From assembly GCA_010015805.1 (NCBI GenBank), contig ML978123.1:2728001-2792000 (forward strand): a stretch of 64,000 nucleotides of DNA. The letters run 5' to 3'. The notes under the pieces were generated by a model. That model made no database searches, was not told the origin of the DNA, and was given only the letters and a program-made list of their open reading frames with translations. The position numbers and the translations under genes are program-made. How positions within the stretch are numbered: position 1 is the first letter of the stretch; every line of letters starts with the position of its first letter. This DNA is from Rhizodiscina lignyota. Lineage: Eukaryota; Ascomycota; Dothideomycetes; Aulographales; Rhizodiscinaceae. Positions 21,402 through 32,414 of the stretch are shown here, in pieces.

Positions 21402-24400
21402 ATGGCCTCGAAAAGTAATGACGCTGCAACTCAGGGTAAGCTTCACACGCAAGAAAATCTTTTCTGCCGAGATCTTCGTATCTTTTGGCATTGCAGCTTT
21501 TGCAGAGCACCTGCTGACTTCCATTGATCGCAGAGGACCAGGTCTCTTCGTCCAAAGACATGACCAAATCTCAGGATGACTCCAACGGCGCGGCAAACGG
21601 GCAGAAGGAGAATGGAGAGACTAAAGATGAGCAGCCCGACGATGGTATTTGAAGCTCAGCAAGCAATTATATGACTGGAGTCTACCAGACTGACGCGATG
21701 CTAGGGGTCTTCGAGCTTACCATTCGCCTCCCTCACCCTCCTCACAAGACCGAGATTCATGTTCGTCCAACGCACTCTACAATTCTACCATGTACTTACC
21801 AGCTCAGGTGTCGTTGCAAGAACAAGTCCAAGATATCCGCCAGTCAATAATAGACCTTCCTTTCACAATGCGATACACTTGCTTCCACCTCGAGCATAAA
21901 GGCCAGAAAATCAACGATTTCGTGGAGCTATCAGAGGTTCCAGACGTTGGGCCAGGCTCCGAGTTCGTCCTGGTTGAAGATCCGTATACTGAAAAGGATG
22001 CACGATTGCATTTCGTTCGCATTAGAGAGCTCATCGGAGCAGCGGGAGACAGGACGGATACTACACACGGCATATTAGCTGGCGTGTCATTGCACGACGA
22101 CATTACGCAGTCTGCGATTGAAGGTACTGGCAAATCCGCTAGTTCGATCAGCGCGGAGTATGACTTCGATGCCCCGGCATCCTATGAAGCACTTCTCCCT
22201 CACCAACAACCAGCTGCTCCAAAGACCGTTAAGACAATATCAGTTTCACCCTGGAGCCCACCCCCATACCATTTAAGGATGAGGGGTCATCTGCTGTACA
22301 TTCAGGTCACCACAAACGAAGGCGATCAGGTCCAGATAACATCGCATACGGCTGGGTTCTATGTCAACCGCTCCACTAAGGACAAGTTTGACCCGTCTCC
22401 GAAACTTAGCAACAAGGACCTTTCGGCGCACTCATTACTGACATTGCTCGGAAAAATTTCGCCGTCATTCGACTACAATTTCCGTGCCCTGACGGAGGAG
22501 AACGGGAAGAAAGACCCACTCACCATGTTCAGCCTCCAAAATGCTGTCCCCGCAAGCCCGTGGCTAGTTCCACCGCCAACATCTTCTTTCTCGACCCATT
22601 ATTCCGACTTGACTCGTTCGCAAGAGAGCTATCTGTACGCCGGCGCTGAGAATGCCGATTCGCTCCGAGACTGGAACGAAGAGTTTCAGTCGATGCGCGA
22701 ATTGCCCAAGGAGCAGATGCAAGAGCGTGTTTTCCGTGAGCGTTTGACCTCAAAGCTGTTTGCAGACTTCACTGAGGCTGCTGCTCGGGGTGCGGTCCTC
22801 GTGGCGCGTGGCGACGTTCTGGCGCTGAATCCCACGGAAAATCGAGATGCGCAGATATTCGTGTACAACAACATTTTCTTCTCTTTTGGTGCTGATGGAA
22901 TGGGGACGTTTGCCAGTGACGGCGGTGACGAAGCTGCCCGTGTTGCGACTGGAAAGGACGTGGTCGGTGTCAAGGCTGTCAACCAGCTCGATATTACTGG
23001 ACTGTTCACACCTGGTACTGTGATCATCGACTACCTCGGCAAACGCATTGTTGCGCAAAGTATCGTTCCTGGGATCTTCAAGCAGAGAGAACCAGGCGAG
23101 CCACAAGTCGACTATGGTGGTGTCGAAGGGAAAGACGTCGTGGCTGAAAATGAGGCATTTGCACCTCTTTTCCAACAACTCTCGCAGCAAATGTACGTCA
23201 AGAAGCATCCAGTGTGGGACAAAGAGGACAAACGCCACGAGCTGGAAGGCAGCATTGAGACGAAAGGCCTTCTTGGAACCGACGGACGGAAGTATGTCCT
23301 TGACCTGTACCGAATAACGCCACTGGATGTTGCATGGCTTGAGAAGTACTGGAGCAAGCCGGAAGGCGAGGTGAAGGATCCGGAAAAGAGCTACCCTCAC
23401 AGAATGGCTGTCTTACGACCAGAGCTTGTGGCTTCGTACGCGAGAGTCAAGTTGGGTGAGTTCGTGCAGGCCGAACTTGCAAAGCGCAACGAGAAGACAG
23501 AGGGAGTCAACGGCACTTCAGACTCATCTAACGGCGAGGAGCACAAAAATGACGAAAGTGCTGTGGTCTCGACGAAGAATGGGGAAGCAGCAGACAAGAC
23601 GGAAGAAGGCGAATCAAAGGGCGCAGAAGTTCCACACATCGATGCATCAAACTTCAAGTTCTCACTTAACCCAGACGTGTTCTGCGATCAAACGCCACAG
23701 ACCGACGAAGAGAAGGAAGAATTGGCCAAGGATGAGGAAGAAGTTCGCGCGGTGTGCGACTACCTCACTTCAAAAATCATTCCGACTCTAATCCAGGAAC
23801 TGCAAGAAGGCGACGTTGGATTCCCGATGGACGGAGAGTCATTAAGCACGCTGCTCCACAAACGCGGGATCAACATGCGATATCTTGGCCAGATCGCAAC
23901 TCTGGCGGATAACGACAGCCAACGACTCCAAGCTCTGCGACAGCTCACACGCCAGGAGATGGTCACACGTTCCTTCAAGCATATTGCGAACAAGAAGATG
24001 AGACATCTGCCTCCGCCTGCTGCTGCGGCGTGTGTCTCGCATCTTCTGAATTGCCTACTGGGCGCAGAGCTGAATGCTAAACCAGAAGCTGAGACTGACG
24101 AGCTTATCAAGTCCTTGTACGGAGATGTAGACTTTGGATATGAGCAGACTACACCAGAGAGCCTCAAGCAAGAGATCTTGGACCAAATTCGGATTCGATT
24201 CCGATACGAGTTCAAGGGTGACATTGTCCAGTCCGACAGGCAAATGCAGCTCTTGCGTGAAGTCTCGTTGAAACTTGGCCTCCAGTTGGAGGCAAGAGAG
24301 TACACCTTTGCACCATGCCGTGCAACGAATGGCGTGAACGGTGTCAACGGTCATGCCGCCGCACCTGGGTCGAATGGTGAACCTCATGTGAACGGAAGCG

Positions 24401-25550
24401 CAAAGAAAGCGAACAAGAAGAAGAAGAAGGGCTCCGACCAGGGTTCGCCGCACCGTGCGGCTCCTGCGCACTCTCAGACCCTCTCTTTCCACCCCGACGA
24501 TGTTCTCAACATCGTTCCTGTCATCAAGGAGGCTTCCCCGAGGGTAAGTAGCCGTGTGTTTTACTAGGAATTTCACGAATTAACAGAAACCAGAGCGTCC
24601 TTGCGGAAGATGCCTTCGAGGCGGGCCGTATCTCCATCCATCAAGGCGACAAGCAACGGGGGCAGACCCTCCTCCTGGAGTCGTTGTCTCTTTATGAACA
24701 AATCTACGGTATCCTTCACCCTGAAGTCGCCAGCGCATACTCGCAGCTTTCAAGCTTGTACTATGGACTTGAAGAGAAGGCTGCAGCCATTGAGTTGGCT
24801 CGTAAGGCAGTTATCGTCTCCGAGCGTACGCTTGGCGTTGATTCCTCAATGACCATTCTGAGCTACCTCAACCTCGGATTGTTCGAGCATGCTTCTGGCA
24901 ACGGCGAGCTTGCCCTTCGATACATCCTTCATGCCTTGGAGTTGTTGAAGATTGTGTACGGACCAAAACATCCGGATTCCATCACGACAATCAACAATGG
25001 TGCCGTCATGCTTCAGCAGCTCAAGAAGTATCCGGAGTCTCGCGTTTGGTTCGAGGCGTCTCTCACCCTTTCTGAGCAGGTATCCGGCAAGGACTCCGTT
25101 GCGAACGCGACACTACTTTACCAGCTTGCTCAGGCCCTGGCGCTTGATAACGAGTCGCGCGGTGCCGTCAACAAGATGCGCGATGCATACAATATTTTCA
25201 AAGACAAGCTCGGCGCCGATAACGCGAATACCAAGGACGCGGCGACGTGGCTGGAGCGCCTGACGCAGAACGCAGTTGTGCAGGCGAAGAGGGAGAAGGT
25301 CCTCGCGGAGCTTCCGATACGTCCGATCAGGGGAAGAGTGCAGGGTGCCGGCATGCGCAATCCCCTTCCGCAGATTGGGCAGAGCAGAGAAGAGGCGCTC
25401 GGTGGCAGAAAGATGAGTGTGGGCGGACAGAGAGAGATGGATGAGAGGAACATTGAGGAGTTGATCAAATACATTGAGGGCGGGGATGCAGGGAAGACTA
25501 CACCAAAGAAAAAGCCGCAAACTAAGAGGAGGATTGGACGTGTAAGCTGA
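21402..25550 (+). CDS. CLU1: Clustered mitochondria protein CLU1/CluA (eIF3-associated p135)
   Basis: Five exons, 21402-21435, 21534-21644, 21705-21760, 21808-24543 and 24594-25550, give 1297 residues. All introns are short (47-98 bp) with GT-AG ends and consistent phases. Joining at 21760/21808 restores the family sequence KTEIHV-SLQEQVQDIR without gap. Order: N-terminal ubiquitin-like CLU_N region; DFVELSEVPD and VEDPYTEKDARLH; the CLU domain (about 335-580); the eIF3 p135 region (about 700-880, with MRYLGQIA); a Lys-rich linker; TPR repeats in the last exon (SLSLYEQIYGILHPEVAS and following). CLU proteins bind mRNAs for mitochondrial proteins and keep mitochondria distributed; loss makes them cluster. 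Length and order match fungal CluA. Confidence 0.95.
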
Positions 25551-26520
25551 AGCTTCGAGGAAATGTGATCAGGCTTATGTCTTCGGGGTCAGACGACGTG
25601 CATCTTGTAGCCAATCCTGGTGCAAGACACGGGCTAGGAAGTTTTGTCTTTTTTCTCCTTTTTCCCTTTTTCTCAGCATGCCCAGTCCCGTCTGTGGCTG
25701 GGCTGGGACTGTGTTTGTCTGCATATTCTGGCGTCCTGTTGCCATTTTGTCACTTCAGCGGCATTCTCTCCCCTCACCTCATCCCTCTGCGCACCTGCTC
25801 TTTGTACAATATTTTGAAGGCTGAAAAGCTCCTTTTGGTGGGATCCATCGGGCCGGGTTTGCTGGGTACATTGGACGGGAAGTACATAGAAGGCTAGACG
25901 TTTGTATATAGCTAAACTCCCTGCTTCAGATGCGTGTGGATCTCCTACCATCCACCCTCCATTAGCTCCACTGCTGTGTAGAGTTGACCGTCGAGACCGA
26001 ACGTGTCCATGGTCATTAGCATCTCCCTAGGATTCCACAGGATCGTCGATCAGCAAAAATGAATGCGATCATCGAGGACGAACTGGTTCTGCTTGCATAT
26101 GAGAACTGCTTCACCAGCATCCCTTAATCTGTGGCAGCTACCTAGACGTGGTAAGGGTGCGCGAGCCACTACGGATAGCGTCAAATTTCCTTTGAACGGG
26201 GAGAGCCCAACTACGGTGAAGAATTAAGCGGAGGATACAAGAGCATCGCTCAAGAGTGTCGCACCCATATGCTCAAACATTACTGGTTTTGATTTACTCT
26301 CCAGCTATCATCGCACTGCCTAGCGAGTGTAGTGTTACACGATCCCGGCCCCAGATTGACCGCCCATGTCAGATTTCCCCTCCACTGTGCGCTCATTCGG
26401 CGCCTATATGCTGTGTGGTGTGTATATCGGTATCATATCGTATCGTCATCAAACCCAAACTCCCAGCCATGCATGACAAGCAAACAAAAAAACGAAAGAC
26501 AATCTTCCTCGATGTGCTTT
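25551..26520. other. Convergent intergenic region, CLU1 / Ser-rich membrane protein
   Basis: 970 bp with the two 3' ends. The first part is T-rich (TTTTTCTCC runs around 25640-25680), as expected of a 3' UTR. Open frames here are short and unrecognised. Confidence 0.35.
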
Positions 26521-29349
26521 TCACCTCGTCAACCCAGCCGCACTCCCCGCGCTCAGCTCGTCCACACGGTCAAGATACTTCCACCCCTCCAACTGCACAC
26601 TACTCCGCCTCTTCCCGCCAAACGTGCTCCGCTTGCTTGCTGTGCTGTCAGAGCGCTGCAGGCTGGGGCTGTTCCCCATGCCCTTCTTTTTGAACACGCT
26701 GAGCGAGTAGCCTAGCAGCTCCGGACGGTCCAGGTCAAAGGGGTCGTTGCTGACGCGCGTGGTCCTTCTGGTGTCGGGCATTGGGCTCCTACTGCTAGCC
26801 ATAGGGCCGTTCAGCATGGTGAAGCCGGGGTAGGCTTGTGTGCCGGGGCGAGTGGGGCCCGGCTCGCCGAGCTCCAGGGAGGCAGCGTCGTCGAAGAAGG
26901 TGCCTTCTGCGCTACGGCGGGATACCGCTGATGCTGTGGAGGTTGAGCGCGCGATCCCTATGCCCATATTGCCAGGTTTGGACGCCGTGGCTACTTGAGA
27001 CTTAGATTGAGACGCGGGATTGTAGTTGAAGGGGTCGTATGTTGTCCGTTTGTACCCATTGCTCGCGTCACTGGTGTTGCGGCTCATGCCTAAGGATGCC
27101 TGTGTGATGGGACTGAGGGTCACAGAACTGTTATTGATGCTGGAGTCATAAGCGATTGTTTGAGCCTTGATCACGATTGAAGACGTGATAGAAGAGACAC
27201 TGCTTCGATTTGATGCACTGGCTCTTGACGGCTGTTCTAGGACTCTGCTGCTTCCTTTGTCGAGGGATGGGCGTGGAGGTGGAAGAAACAGTTCTGGATC
27301 GGAGAACGGATTTGTTGTATATGATCGGCTGTTGTTACGCGAAATTGCGATAGCATTGGCGAGTTCCACTGAGGCACGCTGGAAACCTTCCAGGTCATCC
27401 TGCTCGCGATGGCTGGAGTGTAGACTTCTTCTCGGCACGCTATACAGAGATGACGGTGCGATGGAGGCCTCAGCTTGGCTGACTCCCCTCATTGGATCTT
27501 TGCGGAGCCACTCAAAGTCAAACTGATTAGAGCTCATGCTTTCCTCTGGTGTATCCATGAAAGGATTTTGAGTTTGGGGCTGAAGCGAAACAGAACGGCG
27601 ATGACTGGAGAGTATAGGTGCTGCAGTTTTGGCTGGTTTTTGCACTGTGAAATACGAATCATCCGCCGTAGCCATGGGAGCCGCCAGATTAGGAGTGAAA
27701 TCGTCAGAATTCACGACACGCAACGTTTTCTGGATAGGCGTTACGTTTCCACTGTTCGGATCGTATGGGATCTGGTAATGATTTATTTGACCCGGGCTGT
27801 CGATGCTTCGAGGTCGACCGACGTTCGCGTCTGCAACAGCGATTGGTCTCACAATGGAAATCCTGCTATTATTCTCATTCAGCCAAGCCATGCTCTGCCG
27901 TGGTTCGCTTTGGGATCTCCTGCTTCGATACGCCTGGATTTCGGGGATGGTTGTTGGCGCGGGCTCCGGATCGGCATCTTCGGTCAAGCCAACCCTGGAT
28001 CCGCTTCGTCCTCTAAATTGGCCCTTCAGAGCTGCGAAGAAGCTGAATGGTCTCGATATTGATTCTTTCCAAGCAGACGGTTTGAAAACGTTCCCCGAGC
28101 CAAATGCCCTCTTCTCCTCGTACTGCGGTGGAGGTGGCGTGTGGACCTCCACAAATCTGTTTCGAAATATTCTGCGTTTTATACAGAAGAAAAGCAGGGC
28201 AGAAATGACGAGAAGAGCAACCACTCCGCTTACGCTGCCTACCGCAATGGCAACCGTGTTGGAACCCGAACCGCTACTCTGATGGTCCGCAGAGGAGTCA
28301 TGATTGGAGGGATCATGAGTTTCCGATGGTGATACACCAGCGCTTGGAGGCGACAATACACTTGCGGGAGCTACTGCTGCAGCTGTTGGAGAAGTTGACA
28401 CCGTGGATATTGATGAAGAGATGCTTGGATCTATTATCGGCTGTGCTGTGGGTGGGGGTGAGGATCCCGGTAGAGGAGCAGATGATGAAGTCGGGAGCGC
28501 TGAAGACGACTCTGTTGGGACAGGTATTATTGGAGAAACTTCGGTTGATACGGAAGAAGTCGGTGCTGTATCAGGAAGTGCGGTTGGCTCTGAATCAGGG
28601 AGCGCTGTTGGTTCTGAATCCGGAAGTGCAGTGAATGGCTGTGGAGAACTGGCCGGCACAGCAGATGGCACATTTGACGACCGAACAGGTTGCGAAGAAC
28701 TCGATGAAGGAGTAGCGGAATCAACGCTTGAAATGGACGACTGCGAGCTTGGCGAGGGGAGAATAGCCGGTACTGGTGTCTGCGAGCTCGGAGTCGGAGT
28801 CGGAGAGGCGCTTGCTGGCGGCGTGGATGAACTTGGTGGTGGTTGGGAAACTACCGAAGTGGATGGTTGAGTGGATGATTGTGTAGATGGAGAAGCTGCT
28901 GCAGGTGTGAGTGCAGGATCTTGGATGGATGGTTGCTGAGAAGCAGCAGCAGAACCTGGATGAGTAGGCGGCGGGGAAGGAGGAGGGGTAACAGTGGTTG
29001 TGATGGGGAATGGTGGAGGAGTGCTGCTCGCCAAATGTGAAGAGGTTTGTGAAGATATTATAGTACTAGATGACTTCGAGGAAGACGTACTCGATGAAGA
29101 TGATGGTAATGATGATGTGGATGTGGATGTGGTACTAGATGAGGAAGAAGACGATGATGAGGTGGAGGATGATGATGAAGACGACGATGAAGATGCACTG
29201 GCAGCTTGAGCTTGAGCCATACCAGAAGACGACACAGTCGTACTGACTATCGAAGTCGTCGTAAGTTCTGTGGTCGCAGTGACTGCTGTGCCCGCCCGGC
29301 GGACTTTCGTACACCGTTGGCCATTGAAGGTGGTGATGGAAGATGCCAT
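26521..29349 (-). CDS. Ser/Thr-rich single-pass membrane protein (SKG6/Mid2-like)
   Basis: Single-exon frame of 942 residues from the ATG at 29349 (MASSITTFNGQRCTK). Residues about 30-355 are extremely Ser/Thr/Pro-rich, with long Ser tracts and a short tandem repeat (ALPDSEPT, two to three copies near 28560-28630). They look like an O-mannosylated outer stalk. A transmembrane helix follows near 363-390 (VAIAVGSVSGVVALLVISALLFFCI) with basic KRRIFRNR just after it. The tail of about 550 residues is polar, Ser-rich, and ends with a conserved-looking DPFDLDRPELLGYS segment. This is the layout of fungal SKG6-type or cell-wall stress sensors. No cleavable signal peptide is visible, so a 5' exon could be missing or the helix is itself the signal anchor. 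Confidence 0.7.
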   Translation of the reverse strand: MASSITTFNGQRCTKVRRAGTAVTATTELTTTSIVSTTVSSSGMAQAQAASASSSSSSSSSSTSSSSSSSSSTTSTSTSSLPSSSSSTSSSKSSSTIISSQTSSHLASSTPPPFPITTTVTPPPSPPPTHPGSAAASQQPSIQDPALTPAAASPSTQSSTQPSTSVVSQPPPSSSTPPASASPTPTPSSQTPVPAILPSPSSQSSISSVDSATPSSSSSQPVRSSNVPSAVPASSPQPFTALPDSEPTALPDSEPTALPDTAPTSSVSTEVSPIIPVPTESSSALPTSSSAPLPGSSPPPTAQPIIDPSISSSISTVSTSPTAAAVAPASVLSPPSAGVSPSETHDPSNHDSSADHQSSGSGSNTVAIAVGSVSGVVALLVISALLFFCIKRRIFRNRFVEVHTPPPPQYEEKRAFGSGNVFKPSAWKESISRPFSFFAALKGQFRGRSGSRVGLTEDADPEPAPTTIPEIQAYRSRRSQSEPRQSMAWLNENNSRISIVRPIAVADANVGRPRSIDSPGQINHYQIPYDPNSGNVTPIQKTLRVVNSDDFTPNLAAPMATADDSYFTVQKPAKTAAPILSSHRRSVSLQPQTQNPFMDTPEESMSSNQFDFEWLRKDPMRGVSQAEASIAPSSLYSVPRRSLHSSHREQDDLEGFQRASVELANAIAISRNNSRSYTTNPFSDPELFLPPPRPSLDKGSSRVLEQPSRASASNRSSVSSITSSIVIKAQTIAYDSSINNSSVTLSPITQASLGMSRNTSDASNGYKRTTYDPFNYNPASQSKSQVATASKPGNMGIGIARSTSTASAVSRRSAEGTFFDDAASLELGEPGPTRPGTQAYPGFTMLNGPMASSRSPMPDTRRTTRVSNDPFDLDRPELLGYSLSVFKKKGMGNSPSLQRSDSTASKRSTFGGKRRSSVQLEGWKYLDRVDELSAGSAAGLTR
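28558..28632. repeat. 24-bp in-frame coding minisatellite
   Basis: Tandem units of 24 bp encode ALPDSEPT on the minus strand, two near-identical copies plus a diverged third (ALPDTAPT). They sit in the Ser/Thr-rich stalk of the membrane protein, where copy number is likely to vary between strains. Confidence 0.7.
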
Positions 29350-30290
29350 GGTGAGCACCCGGGCTCTCCAAGCACCATCACCACGAGAGAGGGGAAATGA
29401 AGGGGAGGGCGAGCAGGACCCAAAACTCAGGATCTTGCGTGGCAGGACATAGTATACTTAATTAAAAAAGGTTTCCGCGCCTGCGCAGTCGATCCTCAAA
29501 CAGGAGGGGGTTTGCAGCAGGTGCGTGGGTTGTGTGGGCAAAAGGAAGGATACAAGCTGGAAACGAGCATCACGACGCAGAAGGAAAAGTCAAACGCAGA
29601 GAGCGAGGAAGCCGGCGTCGAAAGGGCACAGGGCTAGGGAGATACAAGCAGTGTCCGGAGTGCACGAGGCCGGCAAAAGTCGAGTGGGTTACGATGTGGC
29701 CGCTGGCGCTGTCCGAGTTTCACCTTGTGTCCGGGAGCGTGGTCCTGAAGCAGCGACATCCATACAATCCCCAAAGCAGCCAGTCGGCTAGCCGCCTGCG
29801 ACAGGCCATATATTGAGCAGCAGCAAGTATCGCCACTCCTGTTCGCAGCGCTCCGGCTGGGCGTTTGAGGTCAGCAGCGAGGTCGCGATCAGGAACCGAT
29901 CGGTCCCAAGTGGAGGAGTCGATGGATGCCGATATTCGACAGCTGCCGCCGAGCCATGCCATGCAAACAGGCGAGAGGGTTAAGGACGAGCCTCTCGTTT
30001 ATGCTCGACCAAGCAAACGAAAGCTGGGCCAGCCTTCTTGCAAGCTTCGCAGTGCAATTGTGAGGACCTGTTCATGGGACCTGTCGTGATGGTGAGGAGG
30101 CAGGCATGCAGAAGAAGACCCCAAATATGCAGGCGAAAAGGATTCTGCGGCCCCTGCTGCGACCGGCCGCCGCACCTCTTGGCCTCCCTAGTCAGGTCCC
30201 AATTGCTTTTGCCGCCAATCACCACACTCCTTCAAACTGTGCTGCCCACTACCATCTGATGGAACTGGCCTTTTTCGTAGCCGCCCGGCC
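29350..30290. promoter_or_regulatory. Divergent region, Ser-rich membrane protein / GatB
   Basis: 941 bp between divergent starts. An AT-rich patch (TTAATTAAAAAAGG) lies near 29458-29472. Overlapping short frames on both strands give Arg-rich, unrecognised peptides and look non-coding. Confidence 0.35.
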
Positions 30291-32288
30291 ATGACAAAGT
30301 CAGAGCCTGTGCGCTCACTATTGTTTCAATCCCTCTCCTCCAGACCTAATACCCTATTCAGCCGGCCCATCTGCCACTCATGTTGTCGTAAGCTGGCCGG
30401 CAGGAGTGCCCTATATGCGAGGGGCGGTGGTATATCGTTTCCTACTCGGACGCTTCAAACACAGGCGTTACTTGAGGAGGTAGTCCCCTTCAGGAAGCAG
30501 CTCAAAGATGAAGCAAAGAGGAAGAGAGCCGCCCTGAGCGGCAATGGTGCGAAGAAGAAGAGCACCGATAAGGAATTGATCTCCAACTGGGAGTTGACCG
30601 TCGGTATCGAGCTCCATGCGGAACTCAACACCGCGAAGAAACTGTTTTCGAGCGCTGCAACGTCTATTAGCGATGAGCCGAATAGCCATGTGGCGCTATT
30701 CGATGCTGCGTTCCCGGGGAGCCAACCTCATTTCCAAAAGGAGACTCTCCTACCAGCCCTGAGGGCGGCTATAGCTCTCAATTGTAAGATTCAACGTAGG
30801 AGCACATTTGATCGAAAGCACTACTTCTATCAAGACCAACCTGCTGGATATCAAATTACGCAATATTACGGTAAGAATTTCTAAAGTCAACGTCAGTCCC
30901 TACATGGACAGCCACCTACAGTACTATCAAGTTATCAAGTTATCGAGTTATCAAAATCTAAGAATACTGACATCCATACTTCTCCAGAGCCCTTCGCCAA
31001 AGATGGCCACATCACACTCTACACGCACGATGGCATCGATCCGGCCGACGCCCCGAGCATCACCATCCCAATCAAGCAAATCCAGATGGAGCAGGACACC
31101 GCCAAGACACTGTACCAACCACCTTCCACCTACCTTCTCGACTTCAATCGCGTCTCCCACCCACTCATCGAGATCATCTCTATGCCTGCGATCCACCATC
31201 CCGCCACCGCCGCCGCATACGTGCGCAAGATTCAAAGCATACTCAAGAGCGTGGATGCTGCAACAGCGGGGATGGAGGTTGGCGGGCTGAGGGCGGATGT
31301 CAATGTCTCGATCAGGCGACGTAAGGATCAGCATGGAGAAGATGAGCGTGCGGGACATTCATACAGTGGCTTCAAAGGACTAGGCCAACGGACAGAGATC
31401 AAGAACCTGTCCTCTCTCCGCGCTGTCTCGGATGCCATTGCCATCGAACGTAGTCGCCAGATCGCGGTCCTTGAATCTGGCGGCACGATCGAGGGCGAGA
31501 CACGCGGCTTCACGTTGGGTAGCAGCGAGACGAGGAAACTCCGCAGCAAGGAGGGCGAGATTGACTATCGCTACATGCCGGATCCAGATATCGCACCCGT
31601 CGTCATTGGAGAAGACTTAGTACAGCATTTGAGAGACACGCTTCCAGCACTGCCAGACGATGTTATGGACAGCTTGGTGAAGGACGGAGTCAGCATGAAA
31701 GACGCCAAGACTCTCCTCTCTCTTGAGGACGGAGACCGATTGGATTATTACTATGATGTCGTGCACGAACTCACCATTATTTTTGAAATCGACGGTAAAA
31801 AGCCCCCTAAGAAGATGGGTAGAATAGTCGCCAATTGGGTGATCCACGAGCTGGGCGCTCTTCTCACCACCACGGAGTCCAACTTCACTCCTGATCTCGT
31901 TCCGGCATCATCATTAGCTCTCATCTTGGAACCCCTGCTCCACAAACAGATCACCAACGATATTGCACGTTTCCTATTCTCCCGCAATTTGCACTGGGCA
32001 CACTCTCGAGAACCGATACCATCTGTCCCAGAAATCATAGACGCCGAAGGTCTCCGTCTTCAATCACTCTCTGAAGCCGTCTATGAACAGATTGCTAAGC
32101 CATTACTGGATGAGAATCCCAAGATGGTGAAGGCAATCAAAGAGAAAGGGCAGACCGGAAAGATCATGTGGTTCGTGGGGCAGATGATGCGCGGTAGTGA
32201 TGAAGGCAAGCAGGGCAAGCTTGAGGCGAAGAGAGCTGAGGAGGTTGTGAGGAGACTGATTGGTGTCGAGGGTGGGAAGGAGAGATAG
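30291..32288 (+). CDS. PET112: Mitochondrial glutamyl-tRNA(Gln) amidotransferase subunit B (PET112/GatB)
   Basis: Two exons, 30291-30870 and 30988-32288, with a 117-bp intron (GTAAGA...CTCCAG) in phase 1; 626 residues. The N-terminus ([19 protein letters not shown]) fits a mitochondrial presequence. The GatB catalytic half shows [59 protein letters not shown] and [14 protein letters not shown]-terminal GatB/YqeY helical domain runs over the last 150 residues. GatB with GatA and GatF converts Glu-tRNA(Gln) to Gln-tRNA(Gln) in mitochondria. Between the two exons the intron has the repeated motif AGTTATCAAGTTATCGAGTT. Length is slightly above the usual because of the leader and linkers. Confidence 0.95.
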
Positions 32289-32414
32289 GTTCTGATACCC
32301 TGTACAAGTAATGCAGATGAAAAAGGACTTTCCATCCCGGGCTGAAGATATTTTTATGTACAGTACTCTCCGTTGTGAGGCGCCTACCACGCACGTAGCC
32401 TGCCCCTACCTCTC

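Noticed and set aside
28403-29209. Acidic plus-strand frames (poly-Asp/Glu and Gly-Ser repeats)
   Set aside because: They are the antisense of the Ser-rich coding region of the minus-strand membrane protein.
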